Source of the DNA: an uncultured Sphingomonadaceae bacterium | GTDB taxonomy: Bacteria > Pseudomonadota > Alphaproteobacteria > Sphingomonadales > Sphingomonadaceae | Length of the DNA stretch: 64,000 nt | Direction: 5' to 3' | Assembly: GCA_947488625.1 (NCBI GenBank) | Contig: CANKZR010000001.1 | Coordinates: 620,001 to 684,000 of the forward strand | Shown here: piece by piece, positions 51,801 through 60,854 of the stretch | Numbering within the stretch: the first letter of the stretch is position 1 | How the letters are laid out: each line of letters begins with the position of its first letter | Notes under the pieces: generated by a model | Databases searched by the model: none | What the model saw: the letters and a program-made list of their open reading frames with translations, nothing else | Told to the model about the DNA's origin: nothing | Made by a program: the position numbers and the translations under genes

Positions 51801-53137
51801 CGGACGTTGGTAAGACGCCCGCCCGCTACGGTATCGAGCCCGGTAATGCGGCTGGCGCTGGCTGAGACCGGTACGACCATGCTCACCATGTCGACTTCAG
51901 TCCGGCCTTGCGCCCGTAAGTTCTCCACGCCCATATCGTTCATCACGATCTGTGCCGCGCGGATATCGTATTCCACCGTCGGCGTGGTGAACGCACCGTC
52001 CATCGTCAGCATCGCGCGCAAACCGCTTCCGCGCAGATTGGGAGCGAGGGCGGATGGCTGGCGCAGCACGAAGTTCGCCGTGAAATCATCGAAAGCGCTT
52101 TGCGCCAGATCGACATCGCCATTGGCAGTGAGGTTGAAGGCATCGCTGAAAACGCGGCCCTCGACGCTCGCCACACGTTCATCGAGCGCCGTGGTGATGT
52201 CGATATTTGTGACATCACCCAGCAAGGCGGCGGTGGAGGGAGGCGCGAACTTCTGCAAGCGCGTCTCTCCGCGAACAGTGAATGTGCCGTCGCGAGCGAG
52301 CACGTCCAGATCCGCGAGCAGATCGCCGCCGAGTTGTGCATCGAGCGTGCCATTCCAGCTGGCCCAGTCCCCGGCCCCATTCACCTCCAGGTCGAGGGGT
52401 TCGGAAAGCCCTGCAAGGGCCGCGATCACGCCATCTTCCGGGGCCTGAATGTCGAGATCGATATCGAGCTGGTTCTGGTCGGGCACGGCATCGAGTACGA
52501 GCGCGAACCGATCCCCTCCCGCGCGGTCTTCGCCAGCCAGTGTGCCGCCGTTCAGATTAACCTGCGCGCGGGCATCGGCGATGTGCACTTCGCCGCTGAA
52601 GGTGGCGACGCGGCGTTCGCCGGATACCGGAGCTTCGGCGATGAACTGGCCGACTTCCAGGCGGTCTATATCGATATCGTAATCGGGCAGCAGCGGATCG
52701 TCGGTCGGCGGCGTCTCCGCAAATTCGGGCAATCGCTCCAGCACCATTGTCTCGGCAGTCAGCGCATCTATGTCGATATGGCTGTCGATGAATGCAAACG
52801 GGTGCCAGTCCATCACCAGCGCGGGCGAGCGCAGGAAGACGCCCTGCGGGTCCGAGATGGTGAGCCCGCGAATTGTCATCTCGCTGTATAGCGATCCGTC
52901 GATTTCCTCGATCCCGATGGCCATGCCATTCTCGAATTCGAGAGCTTCGATCTGCTGGGCCACGAACTTGCGACCCGGATCGGTGTTGATGCCAAGCAGC
53001 ACCGCACCGATCAGAAGTACGATACCCAGCAACACGAACAGCACCGCCTTCGCGGCGAACTTCCACCAGTTGCGGCGCGGCTTTTGCGCCACCGCGTCAT
53101 CATGGGCGTAATCGATATCGACTGCCGCGTCAGTCAT
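48893..53137 (-). CDS. tamB: Translocation and assembly module protein TamB
   Basis: TamB is a large AsmA/VPS13-like periplasmic bridge that, with TamA, assists outer-membrane protein insertion and phospholipid transport. The 1414-aa protein has one N-terminal membrane helix (about 27-50, FAAKAVLFVLLGIVLLIGAV) and a long beta-groove region. The C-terminal DUF490 domain (about 1080-1414) ends PALSILSQAGGSGGTNVNVR and a terminal tyrosine, with ILFGSSVANLSAIQAVQLAA, all typical. The ATG overlaps the tamA stop (TGATG). Confidence 0.95.
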   Translation of the reverse strand: MTDAAVDIDYAHDDAVAQKPRRNWWKFAAKAVLFVLLGIVLLIGAVLLGINTDPGRKFVAQQIEALEFENGMAIGIEEIDGSLYSEMTIRGLTISDPQGVFLRSPALVMDWHPFAFIDSHIDIDALTAETMVLERLPEFAETPPTDDPLLPDYDIDIDRLEVGQFIAEAPVSGERRVATFSGEVHIADARAQVNLNGGTLAGEDRAGGDRFALVLDAVPDQNQLDIDLDIQAPEDGVIAALAGLSEPLDLEVNGAGDWASWNGTLDAQLGGDLLADLDVLARDGTFTVRGETRLQKFAPPSTAALLGDVTNIDITTALDERVASVEGRVFSDAFNLTANGDVDLAQSAFDDFTANFVLRQPSALAPNLRGSGLRAMLTMDGAFTTPTVEYDIRAAQIVMNDMGVENLRAQGRTEVDMVSMVVPVSASASRITGLDTVAGGRLTNVRLDGDIAIDGTRILSDNMRLRSDRIDATLLLVADTATGLYTGAIDGRIDNYRLESVGIFNFETDMDLQARDDGSFALQGKVRARSTRLLNDSMREYLGGNLTASSDVSYTSDGVARFANVRMNSPLLRITDGRGSYNTNGQINLTASAVSEPYGPVGVRVTGTVTNPDATITAANPDLGIGLANLTANIRGENGDYRIDASGDTDYGAFTADVTVATASGPLALTINRADFAGIALSGQLRQSAAGPFVGQLDANGRGLGGVVRLGATGQYQSAVVNLRANNTVLGGPANLRIGSAIVDAEVVLYDTPQVLADIQLADTTYGGLNINVMRALVDYRDGRGDAKLLAEGTSGVPFSISANADLQPDLWRVAMQGRARGISFNTSSPARIIPGDGAYQLLPTNIDFGQGSIRLAGKYGDGLEVQSRLDSLDLAIANAFSPGLGLGGTATGSLDFAQATPNSFPTADARMRITNFTRTTAVSVSQPVNVNFVGQLQANGGAARAVIRRRGTVIGRMNVGLTPLPPGSGPWTERLLQAPLGGGIRYNGPADALFSLAGQPDQRLSGALGVAADFTGSVSSPELRGIIRANDLTYENQTYGTRLSDMVVRGRFTDDRLELEQMRAAAGDGTVSATGFVSLAADQGYPMDLQITLDDARLAQSSAIDATATGNLSLTKAAGETALLEGRIVLPETRYEIIRSGAAEIPELTGVRFAPPVGRQRITGDEPATPAGGALDLLRLNIALVAPERLYVSGMGLESEWSADMRITGTSAAPVIAGGVELVRGTLGFAGRSFDLTEGDIRFTGGREINPIITLVASEDIEGITVNVNVSGQAYDPQIAFSSTPGLPQDEIISRILFGSSVANLSAIQAVQLAASLNSLRGSGGGLDPLGTLRSATGVDRLRILGGDEASGRGTALAAGQYLTDDIYIEIITDGRGFTATQLEVALTPALSILSQAGGSGGTNVNVRYTIDY

Positions 53138-55476
53138 CAGAAGGCCTGCCCGATAGAGATGTAGATGCTGAAAGCACTCTCGCCCTCGCGGCGGCCCAGC
53201 GGTGTCGCAATGTCGACACGCAGCGGTCCGAAATTGGTGTAATAGCGCCCGCCGATACCGGCGCCGTACCGGATGTCGGAAAAGCCGGGCGTGCTGCTTT
53301 CGTAAACTTGTCCAGCATCGACAAAGCCGACCACGCCGAAATTGCCAAAACGATAGCGAACTTCCGCAGCCGCTTCGATCACGCTCAGCCCGCCGATCGG
53401 GTTGAGCACGAATTCATCGGCCGTTTCATCCGGATCGTCGGCATCGAAATTGGGGTTGGGTTCCAGCACCTTGGGGCCAAGCTGCTGATAGCCGAACCCG
53501 CGCACCGAACCGCCGCCGCCTGCATAGAACCTTCGCGATGGCGCGATATCGGCGCGGTCCACACCCTGCACAGTGCCGCCCTTCAATCGACCCGCCAGCA
53601 CGATGGAATCGTTGACGGGGAAATAGGCGGACCCATCAAGCACGATACGTGCGTAGGGGGAGAACCCGTCCTGCAAGGAACCCTCAGGCTGGAGCAGTGC
53701 CCGCAGGCGGAAGCCGCTTGTAGGGTCAAGCAGGCTTTCTGTCGTGTCGAAGCCGACCTGGCCCGTCAGCGCCCCAATGAAAAATGTGCGATCTACCCGT
53801 TCACCCAGATCGAAGTCGTAATCCTCTTCGACCGATGCGATGAGTTCTGCCCCGTAAGCGTAGGTGAAACGCTTTTGCCAGATGGGTGTGGACGAATAGC
53901 TTATAAGCCCGCCAAGCCGTCCGGTGAACGCCTCGAACGCATCGTAGTTCGTATGCGAGGCAGTGAGGCCAAGCTCAACTGTCCGGTCCCGGCGTCCGGC
54001 GTTGGAGCGGCGGAACGTGACACCTGCACCCTGTTCCTGCGTGCCTAGAACCGCCGAGGCGATCAGCGCGCCTTCAGGAGGGAACAGGTTGCGGTGTGTC
54101 CAGCTGCCTTCGACCAGAAAACCCTGACCCGTGCCAAAGCCCGCGCTAGCGCCGAGGGAGCGCGGCGGGCCCGCGTTCTGGGTGACCGCGATGTTCACGA
54201 ATTGCGTATCGTCCTGCGCGTCGATGCCGGTTCGCTCCGGCTCCACGGTAACCGTGTTGAACAGTCCGGTAGCCACCAGCGCATCGCGAAGGTCATCGAC
54301 CTTGCGGCTGTCGTACAACTCGCCGCGTTCGAACCGAGCCAGCACGCCGACATGCTCGGCATCGAAGGCCAGGTCGCCTCTCGTGGTAAAGCCGCCAAAG
54401 CGCGCGCGCGGACCGGTTTTTACCGGCAGCGTGTAGATGCCGTCGGCGGTCTGCTTGTCGAGCAGGATGTCCCGCTGACCGACGCTGACAAAGGGGTATC
54501 CTTGCTGCGGCAAGGCGACGGCAACCTGCGCTTCGGCGCCCTGTACGCGCGTGGCGATGATCGGCTCGCCTACTTGCAGGGCGAGATTGTCCCTGATGAG
54601 ATCGGGCGGAGTTGTCGGTTCGGCTTCGATAATGATGTCGGAAAAAACGAACCGTTCGCCGGGCGCTGTATCGATGATGGCTGTCAGTGGCTGGCCGTTC
54701 TCCGCTTCGGAGCGTTCGATCCGGGTCGTGATCGTTGCATCATACCAGCCTTCGGAACGCAGGAGACGCTGCAACAGCAGGCTATCTTCCTCGACGCGGG
54801 CGGACAACATGGCGACATTGGCCACCTCGTCATCGTTACTCTCAAGCGCTGAAAGGTTTTCGAATGTACCAGCCAGGTCGATCTCGGTCTGCTCGTCTGC
54901 TTCTTCCAGCCCGTTGACGACGACGCCATATTCGATGGCGAGAACTTCGTCGTCGCTCGCATCTTCGGCAAATTCCACCTCGCGCACCTCGAACTGGTTG
55001 AGCGGGGAAAGGGGTTCGAGTAGTTCGGCATCGCGGATCGGGGCGTCCGAGACCGGCTCAACGGGATCGCCATCGGCAAGTTCGGGCAGACCGCCCGCCG
55101 TACCCGGCGCGACGGGAATACCCGACGCCACATCCTCATCGGGATTATCTTCGGCAAACCGGCGTTCAAATTCCTCGATGCTTTCAAGCTCGAACGTCAT
55201 CTCGGGATCTTCAGCGCCCAGTTCGGGAATCTCGCTGTTGAATTCCTCGTCGGAGATGATTTCCTCTACCGTCGGCAATTCGGCTTCGGGAGGGGGAGGC
55301 GGAATGGAAATCGCGCCCGCTTCCAGCTGCGCCTCGTCGCTTTCACGATCCGCATCCTGCGCCATTGCCACTTGCGAGGACAGGCACACTGCAGCGATCG
55401 CCAATCCACAGACGCCGCTGCGGAAGCGTGAAAGTGAGATGGCACCAAACACAACAGGCGCCCTAGAAATTTGCAT
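53137..55476 (-). CDS. tamA: Outer-membrane translocation and assembly protein TamA (Omp85 family)
   Basis: A 779-aa Omp85 protein: signal region to about residue 40 (VAMAQDAD), an acidic Pro/Glu-rich segment (about 45-170), POTRA repeats (about 180-440, for example LLQRLLRSEGWYDATITTRI and RFVFSDIIIEAEP), and a C-terminal 16-strand barrel with the RFYAGGGGSVRGFGYQQLGP motif (VRGF/Y loop) and ending ISIGQAF. TamA works with TamB in outer-membrane biogenesis. The acidic N-terminal insert is absent from E. coli TamA (577 aa). Divergent from yihY with a 92-bp gap. Confidence 0.94.
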   Translation of the reverse strand: MQISRAPVVFGAISLSRFRSGVCGLAIAAVCLSSQVAMAQDADRESDEAQLEAGAISIPPPPPEAELPTVEEIISDEEFNSEIPELGAEDPEMTFELESIEEFERRFAEDNPDEDVASGIPVAPGTAGGLPELADGDPVEPVSDAPIRDAELLEPLSPLNQFEVREVEFAEDASDDEVLAIEYGVVVNGLEEADEQTEIDLAGTFENLSALESNDDEVANVAMLSARVEEDSLLLQRLLRSEGWYDATITTRIERSEAENGQPLTAIIDTAPGERFVFSDIIIEAEPTTPPDLIRDNLALQVGEPIIATRVQGAEAQVAVALPQQGYPFVSVGQRDILLDKQTADGIYTLPVKTGPRARFGGFTTRGDLAFDAEHVGVLARFERGELYDSRKVDDLRDALVATGLFNTVTVEPERTGIDAQDDTQFVNIAVTQNAGPPRSLGASAGFGTGQGFLVEGSWTHRNLFPPEGALIASAVLGTQEQGAGVTFRRSNAGRRDRTVELGLTASHTNYDAFEAFTGRLGGLISYSSTPIWQKRFTYAYGAELIASVEEDYDFDLGERVDRTFFIGALTGQVGFDTTESLLDPTSGFRLRALLQPEGSLQDGFSPYARIVLDGSAYFPVNDSIVLAGRLKGGTVQGVDRADIAPSRRFYAGGGGSVRGFGYQQLGPKVLEPNPNFDADDPDETADEFVLNPIGGLSVIEAAAEVRYRFGNFGVVGFVDAGQVYESSTPGFSDIRYGAGIGGRYYTNFGPLRVDIATPLGRREGESAFSIYISIGQAF

Positions 55477-55568
55477 CTACTTCTCGTCTGCTGTTGCACA
55501 GTTGCAGGCATTCGGATTGCGAACCGTGGTCTTTTCCGCAAAGAATGGTAAGCCAATTGCGATCTCTT

Positions 55569-56612
55569 ATGAAGGAATTATCCATAAAAGACAATCAACC
55601 AGGCGCGAATGCTCATTCGCCACTAGGATTGCCTTGGCCTGCATGGAAGCAAATCGGCAAACGCATGTGGCTGATGATGGGATTTCATAACCTGTCGTTG
55701 CTGGCAGCTGGCACGGCATTTTTTGTCTTTCTCGCGATTTCCCCGCTGCTGGCGGCAACCGTCATGACATACGGGCTGCTGGGCGATGTCGATACGGTTC
55801 AGCGCCAGATGATGATGATTGTCGAACTGGTGCCACAGGAAGCGGCGGGGCTGATAGAGGAGCAATTGCTCGCTGTCGTGAATACGAATTCAGGGGTGAC
55901 GGGCCTGACGCTCGTCGTCTCTCTTGCGCTGGCAATTTTCGGCGGGATGCGTGCGGCAAACGGTCTGATCGGCGCGCTCAACATCATCAATTCGGAACAC
56001 GAGTCGCGCAATATCATCTCCAAGACCTTGCAAGCTATCGGACTGACTGCGGCAGCCGTAATGATCGCGCTCACGGGTCTGATCAGCGGCGGGATGGTCG
56101 CATGGCTGCAATCGCAGACCGGGGACCTGATAGGACCGGCTGCGGAAGGCTTTTACAAGCTGCTGACCTGGCTCATTGCAATGACGATCGGTTCTGCGGG
56201 CTTTGCCCTGATCATGCGCTACGGCCCGGATCGGCGCGCTGCCAAGTGGCGCTGGCTATCGCCAGGCTCGCTATTGGCGACCTTTGCGTGGGTGGCAGTT
56301 TCGATCAGCTTCTCGCTCTATGTTCAATATGTCAGCGATTACAACGCTACCTACGGCTCGCTTTCGGCAATCGTGGTGTTCCTGATGTGGTTGTTCCTGA
56401 CAAGCTACGCCATTCTCGTCGGTGCGCTGCTGAATGCCGAGATCGAGCGACAGACACACGTCGATACCACGGTAGGTCACGACCGTCCCATGGGTGAGCG
56501 TGGCGCTGTCATGGCCGATGTGACTGTGGGTGCGCCCGTGAACGAGAAGCTGCTGGAGAAAAAGCGTCGGCGGAAGATGGAACGCGAAGCGCGTAAGGTG
56601 TCGGAAGGCTGA
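55569..56612 (+). CDS. YihY/BrkB family inner-membrane protein
   Basis: A 347-aa polytopic protein with about six membrane helices. LSLLAAGTAFFVFLAISPLL is the YihY first-helix motif (normally A-A-A-L-A-Y-Y); GLIGALNIINSEHESRNIIS is the conserved cytoplasmic loop; YGSLSAIVVFLMWLFLTSYA and LVGALLNAEIERQ are the C-terminal signatures. Function is not established; despite old annotations it is not RNase BN. The C-terminal tail is basic. Starts at 55545 and 55569 are both possible; neither has a strong Shine-Dalgarno. Confidence 0.88.
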   Translation: MKELSIKDNQPGANAHSPLGLPWPAWKQIGKRMWLMMGFHNLSLLAAGTAFFVFLAISPLLAATVMTYGLLGDVDTVQRQMMMIVELVPQEAAGLIEEQLLAVVNTNSGVTGLTLVVSLALAIFGGMRAANGLIGALNIINSEHESRNIISKTLQAIGLTAAAVMIALTGLISGGMVAWLQSQTGDLIGPAAEGFYKLLTWLIAMTIGSAGFALIMRYGPDRRAAKWRWLSPGSLLATFAWVAVSISFSLYVQYVSDYNATYGSLSAIVVFLMWLFLTSYAILVGALLNAEIERQTHVDTTVGHDRPMGERGAVMADVTVGAPVNEKLLEKKRRRKMEREARKVSEG

Positions 56613-56932
56613 CGGCGGTAAAGCCAGTATCTTGTTACGACCTTGCTTCAAATGACGCCTGGGCCAACGCCCCGGCTTGCCTCTGTGCGTCCATTTGATC
56701 GCTCGAATTCCTAAGTGATATTTCGCGCTGCAGGGGGCTGACCCTGGGCAACGGTGGTTAACGGATCGTCAGATCGGCTCGTTTGCCAGATTTTAAGGAA
56801 TGCCGGGCAAGATTCCTGTTCATTCGAAGATAGCGCCAATTGCGAACAAGCAAAATTGTGAGCGGGCTGGCCGAACGAGAATTGGAACGACCTGTGCGAT
56901 TGAACGAAGCAGTATCGAGAAATACGTATTGC
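56613..56932 (+). other. Intergenic region upstream of the Tad-like cluster
   Basis: A 320-bp stretch without recognisable gene. It should contain the promoter of the pseudopilin operon. A TTG at 56840 could extend the downstream gene by 31 residues, shortening the gap. I see no convincing -35/-10 pair or operator repeat. Confidence 0.4.
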
Positions 56933-58909
56933 ATGCTTCGCAACGAGGCAGGCAGCTTGCTTCCCATGGCGGCCGTGGGTTTTCTCGTACTGGCGGCTGT
57001 CGTTGGCGGTGGTCTCGATCTGAGCCGGGCGCACAAGGCCGAGAACAGGCTCCAGGCGGCTTGCGATGCGGGCGTTCTCGCCGGGCGGCGCGCGGTCGGC
57101 ACCGATGGTTTCGACGACGACGTGGAAAACGAAGCGCGCGCCTATTTCGCCAACAACTTCGACGCAGAACAGCAAAGCTCGCTGAACGTGGTGTTTACCC
57201 CCACGTCGGACGATAACGGCAATACCGTTGCCGGTACGGCAGAGGCCGATGTCCAGACTGCGATCATGACCATCTTCGATTACGACACAATTTCGATAAG
57301 TGTCGCGTGCTCTGCATCGATGGGCGTGGGCAACAGCGATGTGACCATGGTTCTGGACAGCACGGGATCCATGGGATGGACCCTGGATGCAGGCGGTCCG
57401 ACCAAGCTGTCGATGCTGCAGGATGCCATGAAGAATTTCTACGACACGGTGGATGCTTCGGTAGCCGGCGGCAACGCGCGTATCCGCTACGCCTTCGTGC
57501 CCTACAGCCAGTCGGTAAATGTCGGACGCCTGCTGCAATCAAGCTGGCTGGTGGACGAGATGGACATACAGTCGCGCGAGCCGCAGTACGAAACGACAAC
57601 CGTCGAGGAATTCTCTCACTGGGAAGATCCGGAATACTCTTCATCAGAAGGGTTCAGCGAGATATGGATATCTGATCAGGGGGTGATCGATGGTCAGGAG
57701 TTCAGTTCGCGCGATGAATGCAGGAATTATCTCGGAAATATAGACGGCCTCGATAACGGGGCGAGCGCGACCATGTGGGAGAACGTTGGCGCCGGTTCAA
57801 GCGAGGACGACACCCGAATTAACAACAATGGGCAGCAGGTAACCACATCGACAGAAACGCAGCGGCAATTGCGCTACTCCTATTCCTGTGTGGAAGAGAG
57901 ACGCGGGTGGTTCTGGTTCAGCAGAACCTACTACAAGCCCGTTGAGACCGTGGAACAACGGGATCGCTATCTCTACAGCCAGGAGACTCGTGACCCGGTG
58001 ATGAAGACGGTGGTAACGACCGAATTTTCCCACTTTCTTTACAAGGCCGTGGAATACGACGTTAGCACCTACAAAACGTTCTCATCGGCCACCACGCCGA
58101 CCGGAGACGACGGGGCCGATGTTTCATCGACCTGGCCGGGCTGCATCGAAGAACGCGACACGACCCCGGCTGCTAGCTTCAGCTACAACTCGGTGGTCGG
58201 CATCACGCCTGTCAGCGCGAACGACCTGGATATCGATTCCGCGCCTACATCGGACGACGATACCAAGTGGCGCCCGATGTGGCCGGACGTAGCCTTTTAT
58301 CGCACGGAATGGGTCAGCACACGGAACGGCGGCTATTGGGATCTCACCAATTCGCACGAAAGCGATTACGGCGGCCAGGCCGTGTCGCGTTGCCCGCAAC
58401 GCGCACAACTTCTCACCGAAATGAACGAGAGTGCCTTTGATTCCTACGCGGATTCGCTGATCGCCACGGGCAATACCTACCATGATCTTGGTGTCCTGTG
58501 GGGCGCGCGGTTGAGTTCGCCTGAAGGTATTTTCGCCAGCAACGTGAACGCTGCGCCCAGCAACGGCGGCAACGTATCGCGGCACCTGATCTTCATGACC
58601 GATGGTGCGATGCAGCCCAGCATTTCAATCCAGAGCGCCTATGGTATCGAGTATCACGATCGCCGGGTCACGGCGAACGGATCGAACCATCACACGCGCA
58701 GACATAACGAGCGTTTCCTGGCAATCTGCGAAGCGGTGAAAGCCAAGGGCATCCGCCTGTGGGTGATCGCTTTCGCCACGGGTCTGACCGACGAGCTGGA
58801 GACATGTTCGTCGGACGACAGTTCCTTCCTTGCCGAAGATGCCGACGAACTGAACCGCGCTTTCCAGGAAATTGCCAAGGAAGTTGGCGAGCTGAGGATC
58901 GTGCAGTGA
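56933..58909 (+). CDS. TadG-like protein with von Willebrand factor A domain and large insertion
   Basis: A 658-aa surface/pilus-associated protein. The N-terminus RNEAGSLLPMAAVGFLVLAA continues as a TadE/TadG-type prepilin-like helix, then LSRAHKAENRLQAACDAG, typical of TadG. A vWA domain begins at about 130: VTMVLDSTGSMGW is the MIDAS (D-x-S/T-x-S), and HLIFMTDGAMQ near 552 is its second metal strand. Between them lies an insert of roughly 300 residues rich in Tyr, Trp, Ser, Thr and acidic residues, with several cysteines. TadG-like vWA proteins help assemble or anchor Flp pili or mediate adhesion. Coupled to the next gene by GTGA. Confidence 0.85.
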   Translation: MLRNEAGSLLPMAAVGFLVLAAVVGGGLDLSRAHKAENRLQAACDAGVLAGRRAVGTDGFDDDVENEARAYFANNFDAEQQSSLNVVFTPTSDDNGNTVAGTAEADVQTAIMTIFDYDTISISVACSASMGVGNSDVTMVLDSTGSMGWTLDAGGPTKLSMLQDAMKNFYDTVDASVAGGNARIRYAFVPYSQSVNVGRLLQSSWLVDEMDIQSREPQYETTTVEEFSHWEDPEYSSSEGFSEIWISDQGVIDGQEFSSRDECRNYLGNIDGLDNGASATMWENVGAGSSEDDTRINNNGQQVTTSTETQRQLRYSYSCVEERRGWFWFSRTYYKPVETVEQRDRYLYSQETRDPVMKTVVTTEFSHFLYKAVEYDVSTYKTFSSATTPTGDDGADVSSTWPGCIEERDTTPAASFSYNSVVGITPVSANDLDIDSAPTSDDDTKWRPMWPDVAFYRTEWVSTRNGGYWDLTNSHESDYGGQAVSRCPQRAQLLTEMNESAFDSYADSLIATGNTYHDLGVLWGARLSSPEGIFASNVNAAPSNGGNVSRHLIFMTDGAMQPSISIQSAYGIEYHDRRVTANGSNHHTRRHNERFLAICEAVKAKGIRLWVIAFATGLTDELETCSSDDSSFLAEDADELNRAFQEIAKEVGELRIVQ

Positions 58910-59511
58910 CGCTCGGGCGATCTGCGAGGCAACTGATGCTCGGCGTCATCCGTGACGAACGAGGCGTGACGGTGGTGGAGTTTGCGCTGGTCGCGCCGAC
59001 ATTCCTGCTCCTGTTGATGGGCACGCTGGATATCGGCCAGATGGTCTATGCCCAGTCCGTGCTGGACGGCGCGGTGCAGGCTGCAGCGCGCGATGCCTCG
59101 CTGGAGGGCGGCGATACCGACGCGGCCGACGCAATGGTACTGGAGCGGGTGCAGGGGATCATGCCGGGCGTGAAGCTCGATACAAGCCGCACCAGCTATT
59201 ACGATTTTGCCGATATCGAGCGTGCCGAACAATGGAACGACGCGGACGATAATGGCCTTTGCAACGACGGCGAATCCTATGTCGACGAGAACCGAAACGA
59301 ACAGTGGGACGATGATATTGGCGTATCCGGCAATGGTGGTGCCAACGACGTGGTGATCTACCGTGTGCAAGCGACCTATGATCCGATGATCAAGGTGCCG
59401 TTCCTCAAAAGAGCCTGGCAGTCGCGCACGCTCGAGGCCAGCGCCCTCAAGAAAAACCAGCCGTTCGCCAATCAGGAAAATTACTCCTCAACGGCAAGGA
59501 CATGCAGCTGA
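58906..59511 (+). CDS. TadE-like pseudopilin
   Basis: A 201-aa protein starting at GTG 58906, inside the preceding stop codon, with GAGGA upstream. The N-terminal DERGVTVVEFALVAPTFLLL is the TadE processing and membrane motif (cleavage before V/A near the TxxEFAL), followed by MGTLDIGQMVYAQSVLDGAV and QAAARDASL. The C-terminal domain is acidic (DADDNGLCNDGE, calcium-loop-like) and soluble. Expected to be processed by a TadV-type peptidase and to join the Tad export machine. No tadV, tadA or rcpA gene lies in this window. Confidence 0.88.
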   Translation: MTLGRSARQLMLGVIRDERGVTVVEFALVAPTFLLLLMGTLDIGQMVYAQSVLDGAVQAAARDASLEGGDTDAADAMVLERVQGIMPGVKLDTSRTSYYDFADIERAEQWNDADDNGLCNDGESYVDENRNEQWDDDIGVSGNGGANDVVIYRVQATYDPMIKVPFLKRAWQSRTLEASALKKNQPFANQENYSSTARTCS

Positions 59512-60233
59512 TGGCCTGTTATATCGCTCGCCTCCGTGCCGCATGGCTATCCTTTCGCGAGGACAACAACGCTGTTTCCACGGTGGAGTTCGCCCTGATC
59601 CTGCCGCTGTTCATCGGCCTTGGCCTGACCGGGATCGAGCTGGCCTACATGTCCACGGTGAACATGCAGGTGAGCCAGACCGCGATCTCTCTGGCGGACA
59701 ACGCCTCGCGCCTGGGACAGACCGACAACAGCAGCGTAACGCCCACGGTGACCGAAGCCGATATCGATTCGATCATGACCGGGGCCATGCGCCAGGGCGA
59801 TTCCTTCGACCTTGAAAGTAACGGCAGGATCATCCTTTCGAGCTTGGAATTCGATGAGACCACCGGGTTGCAATACATACACTGGCAGCGCTGCCAGGGC
59901 GATCTGGACCGCAGCTCAATGTATGGGGATGACGGCGACAACAATGGTCTCGGATCGACCGAGATCGAGGGTGTGGGCCTCGATGACAACCTCATCAAGG
60001 CCGCGAGCGGCTCGGCAGTGATGGTGGCCGAAATCTACTACGAGCATAACGGGATACTGAAGGGCACCTTCGGCGAAACCGCGCAATTTCGCGAGGAAGC
60101 CATCTTTGCCATTCGCGACGACAGGAACCTGTCACCCGGAGTGACCGGCTCGGGCGGAGAATCGTCTTGCGACTCCCCTTCCGGTGGGGGTGAAGGCAAG
60201 GGCAAGGGCAAGGGCGGAAAGAAGAAGGGGTAG
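59511..60233 (+). CDS. Second TadE/TadF-like pseudopilin
   Basis: A 240-aa protein whose ATG overlaps the stop of the preceding gene (TGATG); a start 9 nt upstream is also open. NNAVSTVEFALILPLFIGLG is the TadE/F motif, and GIELAYMSTVNMQVSQTAIS continues the helix. The soluble part contains DGDNNGLGSTE, an acidic loop like its neighbour's, and the protein ends in a Gly/Lys-rich tail (GGGEGKGKGKGGKKKG). Role as minor pseudopilin inferred from the family. Confidence 0.85.
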   Translation: MACYIARLRAAWLSFREDNNAVSTVEFALILPLFIGLGLTGIELAYMSTVNMQVSQTAISLADNASRLGQTDNSSVTPTVTEADIDSIMTGAMRQGDSFDLESNGRIILSSLEFDETTGLQYIHWQRCQGDLDRSSMYGDDGDNNGLGSTEIEGVGLDDNLIKAASGSAVMVAEIYYEHNGILKGTFGETAQFREEAIFAIRDDRNLSPGVTGSGGESSCDSPSGGGEGKGKGKGGKKKG

Positions 60234-60237
60234 TGCC

Positions 60238-60579
60238 ATGACCAAGGGCCTCACACTTACGTTGGCAATCGCCATTCTCTTACTGGTCTCCAGCGTCATG
60301 GAAAAAGGCGGCCCCGTCGATAAATTCACCGATACTCCCGCTCGTGGTGATCTGGCCATCTCCGAAGCGGAAGGCGACACGGACGCGCCTTCGGATATCG
60401 TTCTGGCGGAAACGCGAACGCCAACTCCTGCTTCCCGCGACAAGAAGATGTGGGATTGGTTCGGTGAATCCACGCCTGCACAGCCTGCCGCGCCTGAGCC
60501 GAAGCAACAACCGGCCTGGCATGGCAGCACGAGCGAAATGGGCGTCCTCGCGCGGGAGCGCATGAACCTGGAAGAATGA
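60238..60579 (+). CDS. Small single-TM hypothetical protein of the Tad-like operon
   Basis: A 113-aa protein, 4 nt after the second pseudopilin with an AAGGGG-type Shine-Dalgarno. One membrane helix or signal anchor (about 4-20, GLTLTLAIAILLLVSSVM), then a disordered acidic/Pro-rich part (TPTPASRDKK, WFGESTPAQPAAPEPKQQP). No family recognised. By position it probably accompanies the pseudopilins. Confidence 0.68.
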   Translation: MTKGLTLTLAIAILLLVSSVMEKGGPVDKFTDTPARGDLAISEAEGDTDAPSDIVLAETRTPTPASRDKKMWDWFGESTPAQPAAPEPKQQPAWHGSTSEMGVLARERMNLEE

Positions 60580-60854
60580 GGTGCGCGCAATTTTGCGCTC
60601 GCGCGAAACTGCATTCTGCGACTGATGCTTGTCGAGAAAAATGCCCCGGAATGAAGTCTGGCGAGCCCGACTTTTCCGTCTTTCAGGTCTGTAACCGGGA
60701 AGCCTCGCTATCGTTGAAATGGCGGATGGTTTGATACGAGTTCGCGTGCGGGATCGCGTTTTACCGAAAGGTTTGAAGCATTCGCGATTGTCGGTAATGG
60801 AAACCGCGAACTTTTCTAGCATCAACACCAAAGCTCTAATTTCAGGAATTACCC

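Noticed and set aside
60590..60620. Short palindrome GCGCAATTTTGCGC after the Tad-like operon as a terminator
   Set aside because: The loop is only 2 nt and no U-tract follows; stability as a terminator is doubtful.
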